Shown here: one piece after another, positions 27,557 through 36,101 of the stretch
Position numbering within the stretch: the first letter of the stretch is position 1
Layout: every line of letters begins with the position of its first letter
Source of the DNA: Sporosarcina sp. ANT_H38
Lineage (GTDB): Bacteria > Bacillota > Bacilli > Bacillales_A > Planococcaceae
Length of the DNA: 64,000 nucleotides
Assembly: GCF_008369195.1 (NCBI RefSeq)
Contig: NZ_VOBC01000004.1
Coordinates: 186,001 to 250,000, forward strand
Direction of reading: 5' to 3'
Made by a program: the position numbers and the translations under genes
Notes under the pieces: generated by a model
Databases searched by the model: none
Told to the model about the DNA's origin: nothing
The model's input: only the letters and a program-made list of their open reading frames with translations

Positions 27557-27588
27557 GTGTATAACAATCCATGTTAAATCCTTGTTAA
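27557..27588 (-). promoter_or_regulatory. Response-regulator site and promoter of the small repeat-protein gene
   Basis: Tandem TTAACAAGGAT (27588-27578) and TTAACATGGAT (27577-27567) on the - strand are followed by TGTTATACAC. The 32 bp are identical to 26558-26589. Upstream lies the kinase terminator. The 320 nt down to the gene start contain no other gene. Confidence 0.65.
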
Positions 27589-27616
27589 GAGAAATACTTC
27601 TCAAAAATCCGCAGTG

Positions 27617-27662
27617 AAAAAGGCTTTGAATAAACGGGAATAACCGTCATTCAAAGCCTTTT
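27617..27662 (-). terminator. Terminator of the two-component operon
   Basis: Arms AAAAGGCTTTGAAT and ATTCAAAGCCTTTT. The upstream arm is the coding sequence for the last residues (KGFE) of the kinase. Confidence 0.88.
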
Positions 27663-28813
27663 AGATTACCTATTTTACTCAATGTGATCTTGAAACAAGT
27701 ACCGCCGTTTTCATTGTCCGTAACTTCAATTTTTCCTTTGTGCTTGTTTATGACGCTTTGCACAATGGAAAGTCCCAATCCTACACCGCCCAATTCACGA
27801 GAGCGTGATGCATCCACCCGATAAAACGGCTCAAATATATTATTTTTCATCTCTTCAGGGATACCAATTCCCGTGTCTTTGATTTCAACTTTCAACTGAT
27901 TTTTCTCCGACTTAGCTTGAATCATGACATGTCCTCTGTCCACATTGTATTTGACACTGTTTTCAACAAGGTTATAAAACGCCCGATAAAGTAAGTCTGT
28001 ATTTCCGTTAACAACACTTTCATCGCAATCCAAATATAGTTTAACATCTTTTTTATCCGCAATATGAGTAAGTTCGGAAACAATATCTTCTAAAATATCC
28101 TTAAAGCAAATGGATTCATCCTCAAATTCACCATTCATATTTGTCATATCTAAAAGGGTGAATACAAGCTCAGATAATCGCCGTATTTGCTTTTCAAAAA
28201 CAGTAATGAGTGCATCATATTCTTCCGTGGAATGTACGTTTTTCTTTTTGAATACATCAACCTTTGTTTTTAATACTGCAAGTGGCGTTCGAAGTTCATG
28301 AGCCGCATTAGCTGAAAATCGACTTTGCATCATAAAAGCATCGTTTAACTTATCCGTCATTTCATTAAAAGACTGTGTAAGCTCTGCTATTTCATCATTG
28401 GTTGGTGGAATGTCCATCGTTTCCGCCAGATTATGCACAGTCCTGTTCTTAATTTGACTGTTTAGTGCATCAAGTGGTTTTAACACTTTGCCCGATACGT
28501 AGTATGTTAAGACGCCGCCACCGACAATGACGAGAAGCATATAAAAAATACTTTCATAATGAAAATCAGTTTTTGCCCTTTGTGTACCCTCAGATGGAGT
28601 AGGCGTAATAACAGTTAATGGCATTGGGGGATTTTCAATAACACTGCCCTCTATACTAACCTCTTGCGCTGGTAATACAAGGGTTGCATCAATTATTTCC
28701 ACCATTCTATCAGCAGAAAAATTTAAAATTGCTGTAAGTCCTACACAACAAATCGTTAATAAGATAACCATCATTGCAGTAAGTCGCAGTCGAATTGGCA
28801 TTTTTTTAAACAT
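27647..28813 (-). CDS. Membrane sensor histidine kinase
   Basis: This kinase of about 388 aa has two membrane helices (near residues 15-35 and 90-110) around a short extracellular loop of about 55 residues rich in Pro and Thr. A HAMP-like region and the H-box SANAAHELRTPLAVLKTK follow. Catalytic boxes are complete: N-box NLVENSVKYN, G1 DTGIGIPEE and G2 GVGLGLSIVQ. The ATG at 28813 overlaps the regulator stop as ATGA. The small extracellular loop suggests sensing within the membrane or through the ABC transporter. It phosphorylates the regulator encoded just upstream. Confidence 0.92.
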   Translation of the reverse strand: MFKKMPIRLRLTAMMVILLTICCVGLTAILNFSADRMVEIIDATLVLPAQEVSIEGSVIENPPMPLTVITPTPSEGTQRAKTDFHYESIFYMLLVIVGGGVLTYYVSGKVLKPLDALNSQIKNRTVHNLAETMDIPPTNDEIAELTQSFNEMTDKLNDAFMMQSRFSANAAHELRTPLAVLKTKVDVFKKKNVHSTEEYDALITVFEKQIRRLSELVFTLLDMTNMNGEFEDESICFKDILEDIVSELTHIADKKDVKLYLDCDESVVNGNTDLLYRAFYNLVENSVKYNVDRGHVMIQAKSEKNQLKVEIKDTGIGIPEEMKNNIFEPFYRVDASRSRELGGVGLGLSIVQSVINKHKGKIEVTDNENGGTCFKITLSKIGNLKGFE

Positions 28814-29496
28814 CAAGCGTCACCATCATTTTTAGTCATAAAATAACCCTCACCAATCTTTGTACGTATTGGATCATAATTTAAAAAAGCTTTCAACTTT
28901 TTTCGTAATGTTGCTATGTGAACCCGAATCGCACCACTAACGCTATCGGCATGTCGATCCCAAATGTGTTCAATCAATTTCTCTTGACTGACCACTCGTT
29001 CTTGATTGAGGAGGAAGTATTCCAGTAAACCAAATTCCTTTTTGGTAAGTAGTAATTCATTGTCACCTACAAATGCAATGCGCTTTGACAAATCCATTTT
29101 TATAGCACCGCATGACAAAAGGTTATTTTCCTGTACAAATTTTCGTCTTAGTAAATTTCTTATTCTTGCTTCCAATTCCGCAAATTCAAATGGTTTAGTT
29201 AAATAATCATTCGCCCCAATATCTAAACCATTAACGATGTCATTTATGCCACTTCTTGCACTAAGGATTAAGACTTTCAGTTCTGCTTTTTCTTCTCTGA
29301 TCCTTTCTAAAACCTCTAATCCGTCCATTTGCGGAAGATTCAAGTCCAGCACAATTAAGTCGTAATTTTCAACTGATGCCAATTCGTAAGCATCTTGGCC
29401 ATTACAACAAGTATCGACTGCATAACCATCTATTCTAAGTCCCTCAGCAATGGCGTCCTGTAAATCCAACTCATCTTCAACAACAAGAATTCTCAT
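28813..29496 (-). CDS. OmpR/PhoB-family response regulator
   Basis: The 227-aa regulator has a receiver domain with acidic pocket VVEDELDL, phospho-acceptor Asp in LIVLDLNLPQMDG (about residue 51), LSARSG and KPFEFAEL (conserved Lys). A winged helix follows with LTKKEFGLLEYFLLNQERVVS and GAIRVHIATLRKKL. GAGGTGATTACGATATG gives the start. It should bind tandem 11-bp repeats, two copies of which precede the small-protein gene and the ABC operon. Confidence 0.93.
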   Translation of the reverse strand: MRILVVEDELDLQDAIAEGLRIDGYAVDTCCNGQDAYELASVENYDLIVLDLNLPQMDGLEVLERIREEKAELKVLILSARSGINDIVNGLDIGANDYLTKPFEFAELEARIRNLLRRKFVQENNLLSCGAIKMDLSKRIAFVGDNELLLTKKEFGLLEYFLLNQERVVSQEKLIEHIWDRHADSVSGAIRVHIATLRKKLKAFLNYDPIRTKIGEGYFMTKNDGDA

Positions 29497-29535
29497 ATCG
29501 TAATCACCTCGTATTCGTTAGTTAAAATAGGTGTA

Positions 29536-29551
29536 TGTTACATTTTTGTTA
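29536..29551 (-). promoter_or_regulatory. Weak candidate autoregulatory site of the two-component operon
   Basis: TGTTA occurs twice at 11-bp spacing (29536-29540 and 29547-29551), 40-55 nt upstream of the regulator start. Only the five-base cores match the better sites, so this is tentative. Confidence 0.25.
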
Positions 29552-29628
29552 TGCACTTATTATCACCTTATTTATTTTCTTGTTTCTGACACCAAGATAC
29601 TTCCTACCTAATCGTAGTCAAACATAAA

Positions 29629-29664
29629 ACCCCTTCCAAGTCCAGAATCGAACTCGAAAGGGGT
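29629..29664 (-). terminator. Probable terminator of the NAD salvage operon
   Basis: Arms ACCCCTTCCAAGTCC and GAACTCGAAAGGGGT (12 of 15 paired) with TTTTATGTTT on the - strand. It lies 415 nt beyond the nadD stop. Nothing else is recognised in 29665-30080. Confidence 0.5.
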
Positions 29665-30080
29665 ATTTCTTCTTTGCATTCAAGGTGGGCTGTGTCACCT
29701 ACAAAGTAGAGACTTACATATTGCGCCAATTTAAGTCAGTTTGTTCTGGCACGATTCTGAATTGCACTATTATCATACATATTTTTCTGATTTACTGTGT
29801 TAGTTTGTTAATGTTAACATAAGATAAAGTGTGCTCATCCGTATTAATATGGACGTTTTTTGTTTGACAAAAAAACAATGAATCTTGCCCACCCGATACC
29901 CCTAACACCATTGAATCGAAAAATGAAAACTTCGTTAAGTAGTCTTTCATCAACCAATACTTCGACGAATTTATTCTTTCACATCAATCGTTGGAGCAAC
30001 CAACAACTCCCATATAATTTCTTACTGTAGTATAATCTTCCCCTTCCTCACGCCTTCTTTTAACCATCCTCCTCAAATTT

Positions 30081-30785
30081 TTAGTCGACGACTTTTTGAT
30101 AAAGGCCATTATTTTTAATGTATTCATAGCAGGAACCTGGCAATAAATACTGCGGTTCTCCCCCCATTGCAAATTCTTGTCGAATATACGTCGAACTAAT
30201 TTCCATCGCTAATCCTTTATCTAACAATTGGAATCTACCATCATCATGATTTCGCAGAATAGGTGATTTCGAAATCGTGCTCAGAATATCAATTCCATTT
30301 CTAGCCATCACGATAAATTTATTTCGACTAATTAACTCTTCTGCCAAGCGCCATTCTCCCTTTCCGATGTCCACCAACAAATCAGCACCCATAATGAAAT
30401 AAAACTCTACATCAGGGAACGCTTCTTTGAAATACTCCATTGTGTAATACGTATAGTGATTACCTGGTAATACATCTAGTTCGTAATCATCCAAGATGAA
30501 TTTAGGATTATTGTCAATTGCTAACTTTACCATTTCCACTCGATGCTTGTTTTGCGTTTGTAATTGTTTATCTAACCGTTTGTTTGATGAAGGTAGAAAA
30601 ATAACATAGTCTAATTTTTTACGATGTGCCACTGTTGAGGCTGTCCACAAATGAACGTTGGTCACAGGGTCGAATGAAGAACCATAAACACCTATTTTCA
30701 TGCCTTTTTCAAATATTTTCTCGATATCTTTCCCGGGATTTAGATCTTGAAGATGTGCTTTTAGTTTTTCTGTCTTTTGCATCAT
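30081..30785 (-). CDS. nadD: Nicotinate-nucleotide adenylyltransferase family protein
   Basis: The 234-aa protein makes nicotinic acid adenine dinucleotide from nicotinate mononucleotide and ATP. It shows IGVYGSSFDPVTNVHLWTAS (variant of the (H/T)xGH nucleotidyltransferase motif, with TNVH), FLPSSNKRLDKQ, FYFIMGADLLVDIGKGEWR and the end motif ISSTYIRQEF. It is longer at the N-terminus than the usual 190-200 aa NadD, and a housekeeping nadD may exist elsewhere. It is the last gene of the salvage cluster. Confidence 0.85.
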   Translation of the reverse strand: MMQKTEKLKAHLQDLNPGKDIEKIFEKGMKIGVYGSSFDPVTNVHLWTASTVAHRKKLDYVIFLPSSNKRLDKQLQTQNKHRVEMVKLAIDNNPKFILDDYELDVLPGNHYTYYTMEYFKEAFPDVEFYFIMGADLLVDIGKGEWRLAEELISRNKFIVMARNGIDILSTISKSPILRNHDDGRFQLLDKGLAMEISSTYIRQEFAMGGEPQYLLPGSCYEYIKNNGLYQKVVD

Positions 30786-30929
30786 AATTCATTCCTCCAA
30801 AGTGTAAGTTTCGTATTATTGCTTACTTCCCGTTTCTTTTTGTCATTTTCGATTGATGAGTGGGAGTCAAGGGACCACCTTGCCCCTCCTCCCTATCCAT
30901 TACTATTTCCCTTATGTCTTGAACCTTCA

Positions 30930-32396
30930 TTAGCTATTCAGGTCCTGTACTTTTTCTTGTTCCTCACGAATATTTCTCATTTTATTATCCCAACATTTCT
31001 GACTTAAATCTACGGGATACTGTTCTGGATTCAAGGTACGCTTATATTCATCCCACAGGAGGTTTAAATTGTTTTTAGCATACGCTTGAATTTCGTGTAT
31101 AGATGGGGACACATACACAAGCTCTCCCTTTACAAAAATGTCTTGGTGTAATTCGATCGCTTCAAAGTTCGTCACAAACTTCGAGATAAATGTATGAGTC
31201 GGGTGAAACATTTTTAATTTCTCTTCCGCTTGGGGATTCTCATCCATCATAGCAATGTAATCACCCTCGGCACGATTATTCACCGTGTTCACAATGCGAT
31301 ACACTTTCTTCAATCCCGGAGTTGTTACTTTCTCTGGATTTCCAGATATTTTAATTGTGTCAACCATATTCCCCTTATCATCCTCAATCGCCACCAATTT
31401 ATAAACAGCACCCAGAGCTGGTTGGTCAAATGCGGTAATCACTTTTGTTCCCACACCCCACATATCAATTTTCGCTCCTTGTGCCTTCAAGTTCATAATG
31501 GTTTTTTCATCTAAGTCGTTTGAAGCAACGATTTTCGTTGTTGTAAATCCTGCTTTATCCAACATTTTTCGAGCTTCTTTTGATAAGTAAGCCAAGTCAC
31601 CACTATCTAAACGAATCGCATTAAAATTAATGCTATCTCCCAGTTCTTTCGCTACTTGAATCGCTATCGGCACACCAGACCGCAACGTATCAAAAGTATC
31701 CACTAAAAACGTACACTCTTTATGACGACGAGCGTATTTATGAAATGCTTTGTATTCATCTTTATACGCTTGAACCATCGAATGTGCGTGTGTTCCAGAC
31801 ACAGGGATGCCAAACATCTTACCGGCTCTCACATTACTCGTTGTGGAAAATCCAGCTATATAAGCCGCTCTTGTTCCCCACACCGCCGCATCAAACTCAT
31901 GTGCACGTCTCGTTCCAAATTCCATTACCGTTTGTTCTCCTGCCACTTGTTTGATACGTGCTGCTTTCGTCGCAATGAGTGTTTGATAATTCACGATATT
32001 CAAGAGAGCTGTCTCTATCAACTGAGCTTCTGCCAAATTTGCTTCCACTTGTAGAATCGGTTCATTCGCGAAAACCAATTCTCCCTCTTTCATTGATCGA
32101 ATAGTTCCATTAAAGCGCACCGTTTGCAAATATGCTAGGAAATCCTCTTCATAACCTAATTCTTCTCGTAAATAAGCAATATCACTTTCCGTAAAACGAT
32201 ACTCTTTAATAAATTCAATGATCCGTTCCAATCCTGCAAAAATACCGTAACCCGTTTCAAAAGGCAACTTGCGAAAATAGAGTTCAAACACCGCTCGTTT
32301 GTTGTGCATATTATCTTCCCAATACGTTTCCGCCATGTTAATTTGGTACAAATCCGTGTGTAGTGCTAGCCCCTCGTCTTGATATTTTTTAGTCAT
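30930..32396 (-). CDS. pncB: Nicotinate phosphoribosyltransferase
   Basis: The 488-aa enzyme couples nicotinate to PRPP, giving nicotinate mononucleotide. Typical segments: LHTDLYQINMAETYW at the start, FELYFRKLPF, EFGTRRAHEFDAAVWGTRAAYIAGF, GIPVSGTHAHSMVQAY (catalytic His), IRLDSGDLAYLSKEARKMLD and WGVGTKVITAFDQPALGAVYKL. GAGGAGGAAAATTAAATG is the start. The 83-nt gap after the hydrolase gene suggests cotranscription. Confidence 0.95.
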   Translation of the reverse strand: MTKKYQDEGLALHTDLYQINMAETYWEDNMHNKRAVFELYFRKLPFETGYGIFAGLERIIEFIKEYRFTESDIAYLREELGYEEDFLAYLQTVRFNGTIRSMKEGELVFANEPILQVEANLAEAQLIETALLNIVNYQTLIATKAARIKQVAGEQTVMEFGTRRAHEFDAAVWGTRAAYIAGFSTTSNVRAGKMFGIPVSGTHAHSMVQAYKDEYKAFHKYARRHKECTFLVDTFDTLRSGVPIAIQVAKELGDSINFNAIRLDSGDLAYLSKEARKMLDKAGFTTTKIVASNDLDEKTIMNLKAQGAKIDMWGVGTKVITAFDQPALGAVYKLVAIEDDKGNMVDTIKISGNPEKVTTPGLKKVYRIVNTVNNRAEGDYIAMMDENPQAEEKLKMFHPTHTFISKFVTNFEAIELHQDIFVKGELVYVSPSIHEIQAYAKNNLNLLWDEYKRTLNPEQYPVDLSQKCWDNKMRNIREEQEKVQDLNS

Positions 32397-32479
32397 TTAA
32401 TTTTCCTCCTCTATAAAGGTAAATTGATTAGTTCTTGGCTGCATCATCTCTTACAACAATTCCGTTTTATTGTTCGTTT

Positions 32480-33388
32480 TCACAACATAAATTCGGTTGA
32501 TTTCACAATATGAACGCCATAATTCTTTTGAAGTTCTTTACATGCATGTTCTGTTGATTCTTCGAAACCAGGAATGGGACTCATACAGTCATCCAATAAA
32601 TAAATCTTTGATGGCAAATCATGATTTTCTCCGTAGTACTCGACTATCTGACGAACGGATTCCAATACACAGTGAGATTTTGCTTCCCCAGCGATAACAA
32701 TTTTATCGTAAGCGAGTAGGGAATGAAGAAACGCATAATTTGTACCGTCTGTTTTGGCATACTCCGGTTTAATGATTCCGTACATTTCGCTTAATGGGTC
32801 TTGCCCTTTCACAATTTTTTGTATGTTGGACTGCCGTATCACTGAATGAAAGTGAACCATATTCGAAAACTGACCTTCTAAGGCGGCGCCATATGTCCCT
32901 TCAATGCAATGATAAGACCATATCAACAATTGTTTTTTCCCTAAACGCTCCAAGTGAATAATGTATGCTAAGCTTTCTTGTTGTTTTTCTACGGCCATCC
33001 ATTTTCCTTTTTCAACATCTTCTCTTGTGATGACTGTAAATGGAGCAGGATGATTTCCCTCTGCATCTACCCACCAACTTGGATGAAATATTTGATGCAA
33101 TTCATGTGTATCTAACGACAAGGCAATCGTCGTCACCTTATCCAGGTTTTGATAAAGGAACTTAGTGACACGTTCAATATCCTTATGGGAATTTGGGACA
33201 CTTAGTTCTCCGTTTTCCATAAAGTCATTTTGAAAATCAATTCCCATGAACAACACTTTTTCAACGTCTTCTCTTGATGGTGTCATTTTCTCCGCATTCG
33301 CAAGGACCATTAATTTATTGAATCCCTTCGTATTCTCACTTCCTATCCTTGAAACATCAACGATTTCTTCATATTTAGTTTTCATCAT
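32480..33388 (-). CDS. Nicotinamidase-like cysteine hydrolase
   Basis: This isochorismatase-fold protein of about 302 aa has FMGIDFQNDFMENGELSVP (catalytic Asp, DFQNDF), LSLDTHELHQIFHPSWW (metal His), EKGKWMAVEK and AGEAKSHCVLESVRQ, where the Cys would be the nucleophile. That triad and the neighbours pncB and nadD point to deamidation of nicotinamide to nicotinate. It is about 100 residues longer than standard PncA. The ATG at 33388 is preceded by AGGAG. It is the first gene of a cluster behind a 27-bp palindromic operator. Confidence 0.8.
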   Translation of the reverse strand: MMKTKYEEIVDVSRIGSENTKGFNKLMVLANAEKMTPSREDVEKVLFMGIDFQNDFMENGELSVPNSHKDIERVTKFLYQNLDKVTTIALSLDTHELHQIFHPSWWVDAEGNHPAPFTVITREDVEKGKWMAVEKQQESLAYIIHLERLGKKQLLIWSYHCIEGTYGAALEGQFSNMVHFHSVIRQSNIQKIVKGQDPLSEMYGIIKPEYAKTDGTNYAFLHSLLAYDKIVIAGEAKSHCVLESVRQIVEYYGENHDLPSKIYLLDDCMSPIPGFEESTEHACKELQKNYGVHIVKSTEFML

Positions 33389-33418
33389 CGTCAACACACT
33401 CCTATATCTTTAAAGTTA

Positions 33419-33445
33419 AATTAACAATTGTACATTTGTTAATTG
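33419..33445. promoter_or_regulatory. Predicted NrtR-type operator in front of the NAD salvage operon
   Basis: Arms AATTAACA and TGTTAATT separated by 10 nt. Twenty-one of 27 positions are identical to 34509-34535, upstream of the NUDIX regulator gene. It lies 31-57 nt before the hydrolase start, where a repressor would block transcription. Confidence 0.75.
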
Positions 33446-33571
33446 TTATAGAGAAAAAAATCACTACCGTTTCTTTGATCAACGTTAGACTTTGGACACC
33501 TTTCTGTCTGCAACAGGAGGCATCCATGTTTCATTGAATCACAAGTTCACATACATACCCCATTCACAAAT

Positions 33572-34381
33572 TTAGCGCCAAATCGAAGGGGTAATGTCTA
33601 CATCTACAAATCGGTATAGTTTTGTTGGTCGTTTCGTAGTGCTTGTCGGTTCTGCTGTTTTAGGAACTTGGTTTTTGTCTAACGCTTCTACGATAAAAGG
33701 CAGACTCGGGGCTTTCCTAAAGAACCCAGGCTTACTATTCACAACAGAGTCATTAATAATCGCAAGCAACACCTGGCGCAAATCTTCCAACTTGAATTCT
33801 TCTGTTAAAAAGTTTTTAACTACCGTTGTTTGAAACACGTCTTTTCGAACGGCTTCCAAAGCATCTTTAATCACTTGAGAGTGGTCAAAAGCCAAATCTA
33901 ACGCAAAGACTTCATCTATCGTGAATAATTGAACATCGTCAGCGTCGTCAGCTGCTGCCCTACTTTCAATGTTTTCTTCAGTGACAATTGCGTAATGAGC
34001 ATTAGATATGATCCATCCGCGTTTATCTCTACCTAATTTGTCATACACACCATAGTGTTTGATGTGAATGCCGTCTACACCTGTTTCTTCTTTTAGTTCC
34101 CGCTTAGCCGCTTCGTAAGCTGTTTCTTCTGGATGGATAAACCCTCCTGGTAAAGCCCATTTTCCGCCTTCGATGTTAGGTTCACCTTCTGCATCGAACG
34201 CTGCCCGCTTTATTAACATCAAAGCTAATGAATGAGTAGAGGTCGATTCACTTTCAACAGTCGATTCCTCATTTGGGATTAACGTAAATATCGCGATATC
34301 ACTTGTATACCCATCCGGCGTTCTGTACTGACTCGAATCATACTGTTGTAGTGCTTCTTCTTCTGTTTTAAATTTAGACAT
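33572..34381 (-). CDS. NrtR-type NUDIX transcriptional regulator of NAD metabolism
   Basis: The 269-aa protein has a NUDIX domain with an intact Nudix box (GGFIHPEETAYEAAKRELKE then ETGV) and, after residue 180, a segment matching the NrtR winged helix: FLTEEFKLEDLRQVLLAIIN, FFRKAPSLPFIVEALD and KRPTKLYRF. NrtR proteins bind ADP-ribose or related NAD products and repress NAD genes. It is adjacent to the salvage operon and has a similar palindrome in its own promoter, suggesting autorepression. Because the catalytic box is intact it might also hydrolyse ADP-ribose. AAAGGAGATGAAATCGGATG supplies the start. Confidence 0.85.
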   Translation of the reverse strand: MSKFKTEEEALQQYDSSQYRTPDGYTSDIAIFTLIPNEESTVESESTSTHSLALMLIKRAAFDAEGEPNIEGGKWALPGGFIHPEETAYEAAKRELKEETGVDGIHIKHYGVYDKLGRDKRGWIISNAHYAIVTEENIESRAAADDADDVQLFTIDEVFALDLAFDHSQVIKDALEAVRKDVFQTTVVKNFLTEEFKLEDLRQVLLAIINDSVVNSKPGFFRKAPSLPFIVEALDKNQVPKTAEPTSTTKRPTKLYRFVDVDITPSIWR

Positions 34382-34508
34382 CCGATTTCATCTCCTTTGC
34401 GTTAAGCCAACTGTCGACGAGCCTTCATTTTTTCCTCAGGGACGCCCATAATTGTTTATCAGGTAACTATCTATATACTATGGCTTAAAAACCCAAAATG
34501 TTCTTTTC

Positions 34509-34535
34509 AATTAACAATTATCAAACTGTTAATTG
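34509..34535. promoter_or_regulatory. Predicted NrtR-type operator of the regulator gene
   Basis: AATTAACA, 10-nt spacer, TGTTAATT, extended by CAATT/AATTG on the outside. It is the second near-identical 27-bp palindrome in the window, 128-154 nt before the regulator ATG. Confidence 0.72.
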
Positions 34536-34724
34536 AATTATATAGCAGGTGAATAATAAAAGCAAGAAAAGCTTTCCTGTATATTATTTTGGTTTTCATG
34601 TTCATCAATATATATATGTTGTAACAAATGAATATGTTGTATGCGCTTTACAAGGGCTTTTGGGAAGCTACTAATAAAATCATAATACTCGGACATATAG
34701 GAATTCCTACTAATACCGCTTCGA

Positions 34725-35032
34725 CGCTTTGTGGATGCCTCCCGCGATAAGCCAGAAAGAAGACCACTTTCGGTCTTAATGCTCCGGCCACCACGAAGAC
34801 GCGCCTGCGCTGGATGGTCTATTTGAGAAAGCACATTTCGTTAGCTTTGATGTAATCTGCAACCTGAGTACGTCTGTCTTGAATATAAGTAGTATCAACT
34901 AATAATCACTTTATAAACTCAGCCTATACATCTCTCGATATTAATGAACACCCTAACCCTTGTGCAGGCGCTGCAAAGGCATTCCCAAGCGCCACAGCAG
35001 ATTCGATGGGATTCTTTAATTCAACATATATA
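34725..35032. repeat. GC-rich intergenic patch plus short repeat copy 2
   Basis: The 34546-35156 gap has no convincing gene. Bases 34725-34830 are a GC-rich block (CTCCCGCGATAAGCC..CCGGCCACCACGAAGACGCG) of the type found scattered between genes in this group. Bases 34996-35032 repeat 13719-13755. The 98-codon open frame across the block (34538-34834) has no ribosome binding site. Confidence 0.4.
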
Positions 35033-35156
35033 CTAATTCGGAAAGGAAGAATAGAGAGATTAAGTCATGTTTGCGTTGGAACGCTATAGATATTCCCTAC
35101 TTTTCATATGCCAAACTGTTAAAGTTTAAGTATATTTTTAATGAAAATCATCGAAA

Positions 35157-35180
35157 TAAAATGAATGTTCATTCATTTTA
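35157..35180. promoter_or_regulatory. Perfect 24-bp palindrome, TetR-type operator candidate
   Basis: TAAAATGAATG and CATTCATTTTA are exact 11-bp arms around TT, just upstream of TGTTAAAAT, an extended -10 candidate, and 42 nt before the hydrolase ATG. TGAATG..CATTCA sites are usual for TetR-family repressors of the FadR/QacR type. No regulator gene is adjacent. Confidence 0.65.
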
Positions 35181-35221
35181 TGTTAAAATCTAACAATGGG
35201 AATGTTATAAGGGGGGATTTT

Positions 35222-36040
35222 ATGTTTGTAAAAAAGGATTTTAAACAACAGACTATAAATGACGTTGCGATAGGAAACGGTACAGTGGCATTTCAAGGAG
35301 TAAAATTAAATGTTCATTGCTTCGTCGTGGATGGCGTTTTAATTGACACGGGTGCAAAATCATTGGAAAAGGAATTTAAACCGTTTTTCAAACAACAAGA
35401 TATAGATCAAGTGGTACTCACACATTTTCACGAAGACCATACAGGCTGTGCGGCGTTTTTACAGAAAGAGCTACAGCTGCCTGTATATATGAATGACACA
35501 ATGCGTGATTACTGTGCGTTGAAACCGGATTATCCAATGTATCGAAAGCTTTTTTGGGGGAAACGCAGTCCTTTTCATGCGAAGGTAATTGGAAGTTCGT
35601 TTTCATCGCCGAATGCAACATGGGATGTGATTGAAACACCTGGTCATGCCATCGATCATGTAGCGTTCTTAAATCGTCAAACAGGTCAACTTTTCACTGG
35701 AGATTTGTATTGCCAGGAAAAGACAAAGGTCGTATTACGTGAAGAAAGCATTCCAACCATTATTGACTCCTTAACGAAAGTAGTGACTTATGATTTTGAG
35801 GATGTATTTTGCTCCCATGCTGGCTATTTAGCGGATGGGCGTGCCGCTTTAAAAAGAAAGTTGGATTATTTAGAACAACTCCAAGGAAAAACAATCAAGC
35901 TGTACGAAGATGGAATGCCGCCAAGTCGGATTGGTAACACTCTTTTCCCAAAAAAATATCCCATCACCCGTTTTTCTTTAGGGGAATGGGACTCTTCGCA
36001 CATTATAAACTCGATAATTCAAGAACATACGAAAAATTAA
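35222..36040 (+). CDS. MBL-fold metallo-hydrolase
   Basis: The 272-aa protein has the metallo-beta-lactamase signature VVLTHFHEDHTGCAAFL (HxHxDH, about residue 66), then ETPGHAIDHVAFL (third His), FTGDLYC (bridging Asp) and FCSHAGY (last His). All binuclear zinc ligands are present. The substrate is unknown; this group includes thioesterase- and lactonase-like hydrolases. The ATG at 35222 follows AAGGGGGGATTTT. The upstream in-frame ATG at 35165 lies inside the palindrome and is not used. Confidence 0.88.
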   Translation: MFVKKDFKQQTINDVAIGNGTVAFQGVKLNVHCFVVDGVLIDTGAKSLEKEFKPFFKQQDIDQVVLTHFHEDHTGCAAFLQKELQLPVYMNDTMRDYCALKPDYPMYRKLFWGKRSPFHAKVIGSSFSSPNATWDVIETPGHAIDHVAFLNRQTGQLFTGDLYCQEKTKVVLREESIPTIIDSLTKVVTYDFEDVFCSHAGYLADGRAALKRKLDYLEQLQGKTIKLYEDGMPPSRIGNTLFPKKYPITRFSLGEWDSSHIINSIIQEHTKN

Positions 36041-36101
36041 AAAAGAAGTACCTGTTTGTGGCGCTCAGAGGGTTTGTCGGAATGACATTTTAATGGTTTC
36101 G

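Noticed and set aside
34538-34834. 98-codon open frame on the - strand
   Set aside because: It covers a GC-rich intergenic patch and has no ribosome binding site or protein pattern.
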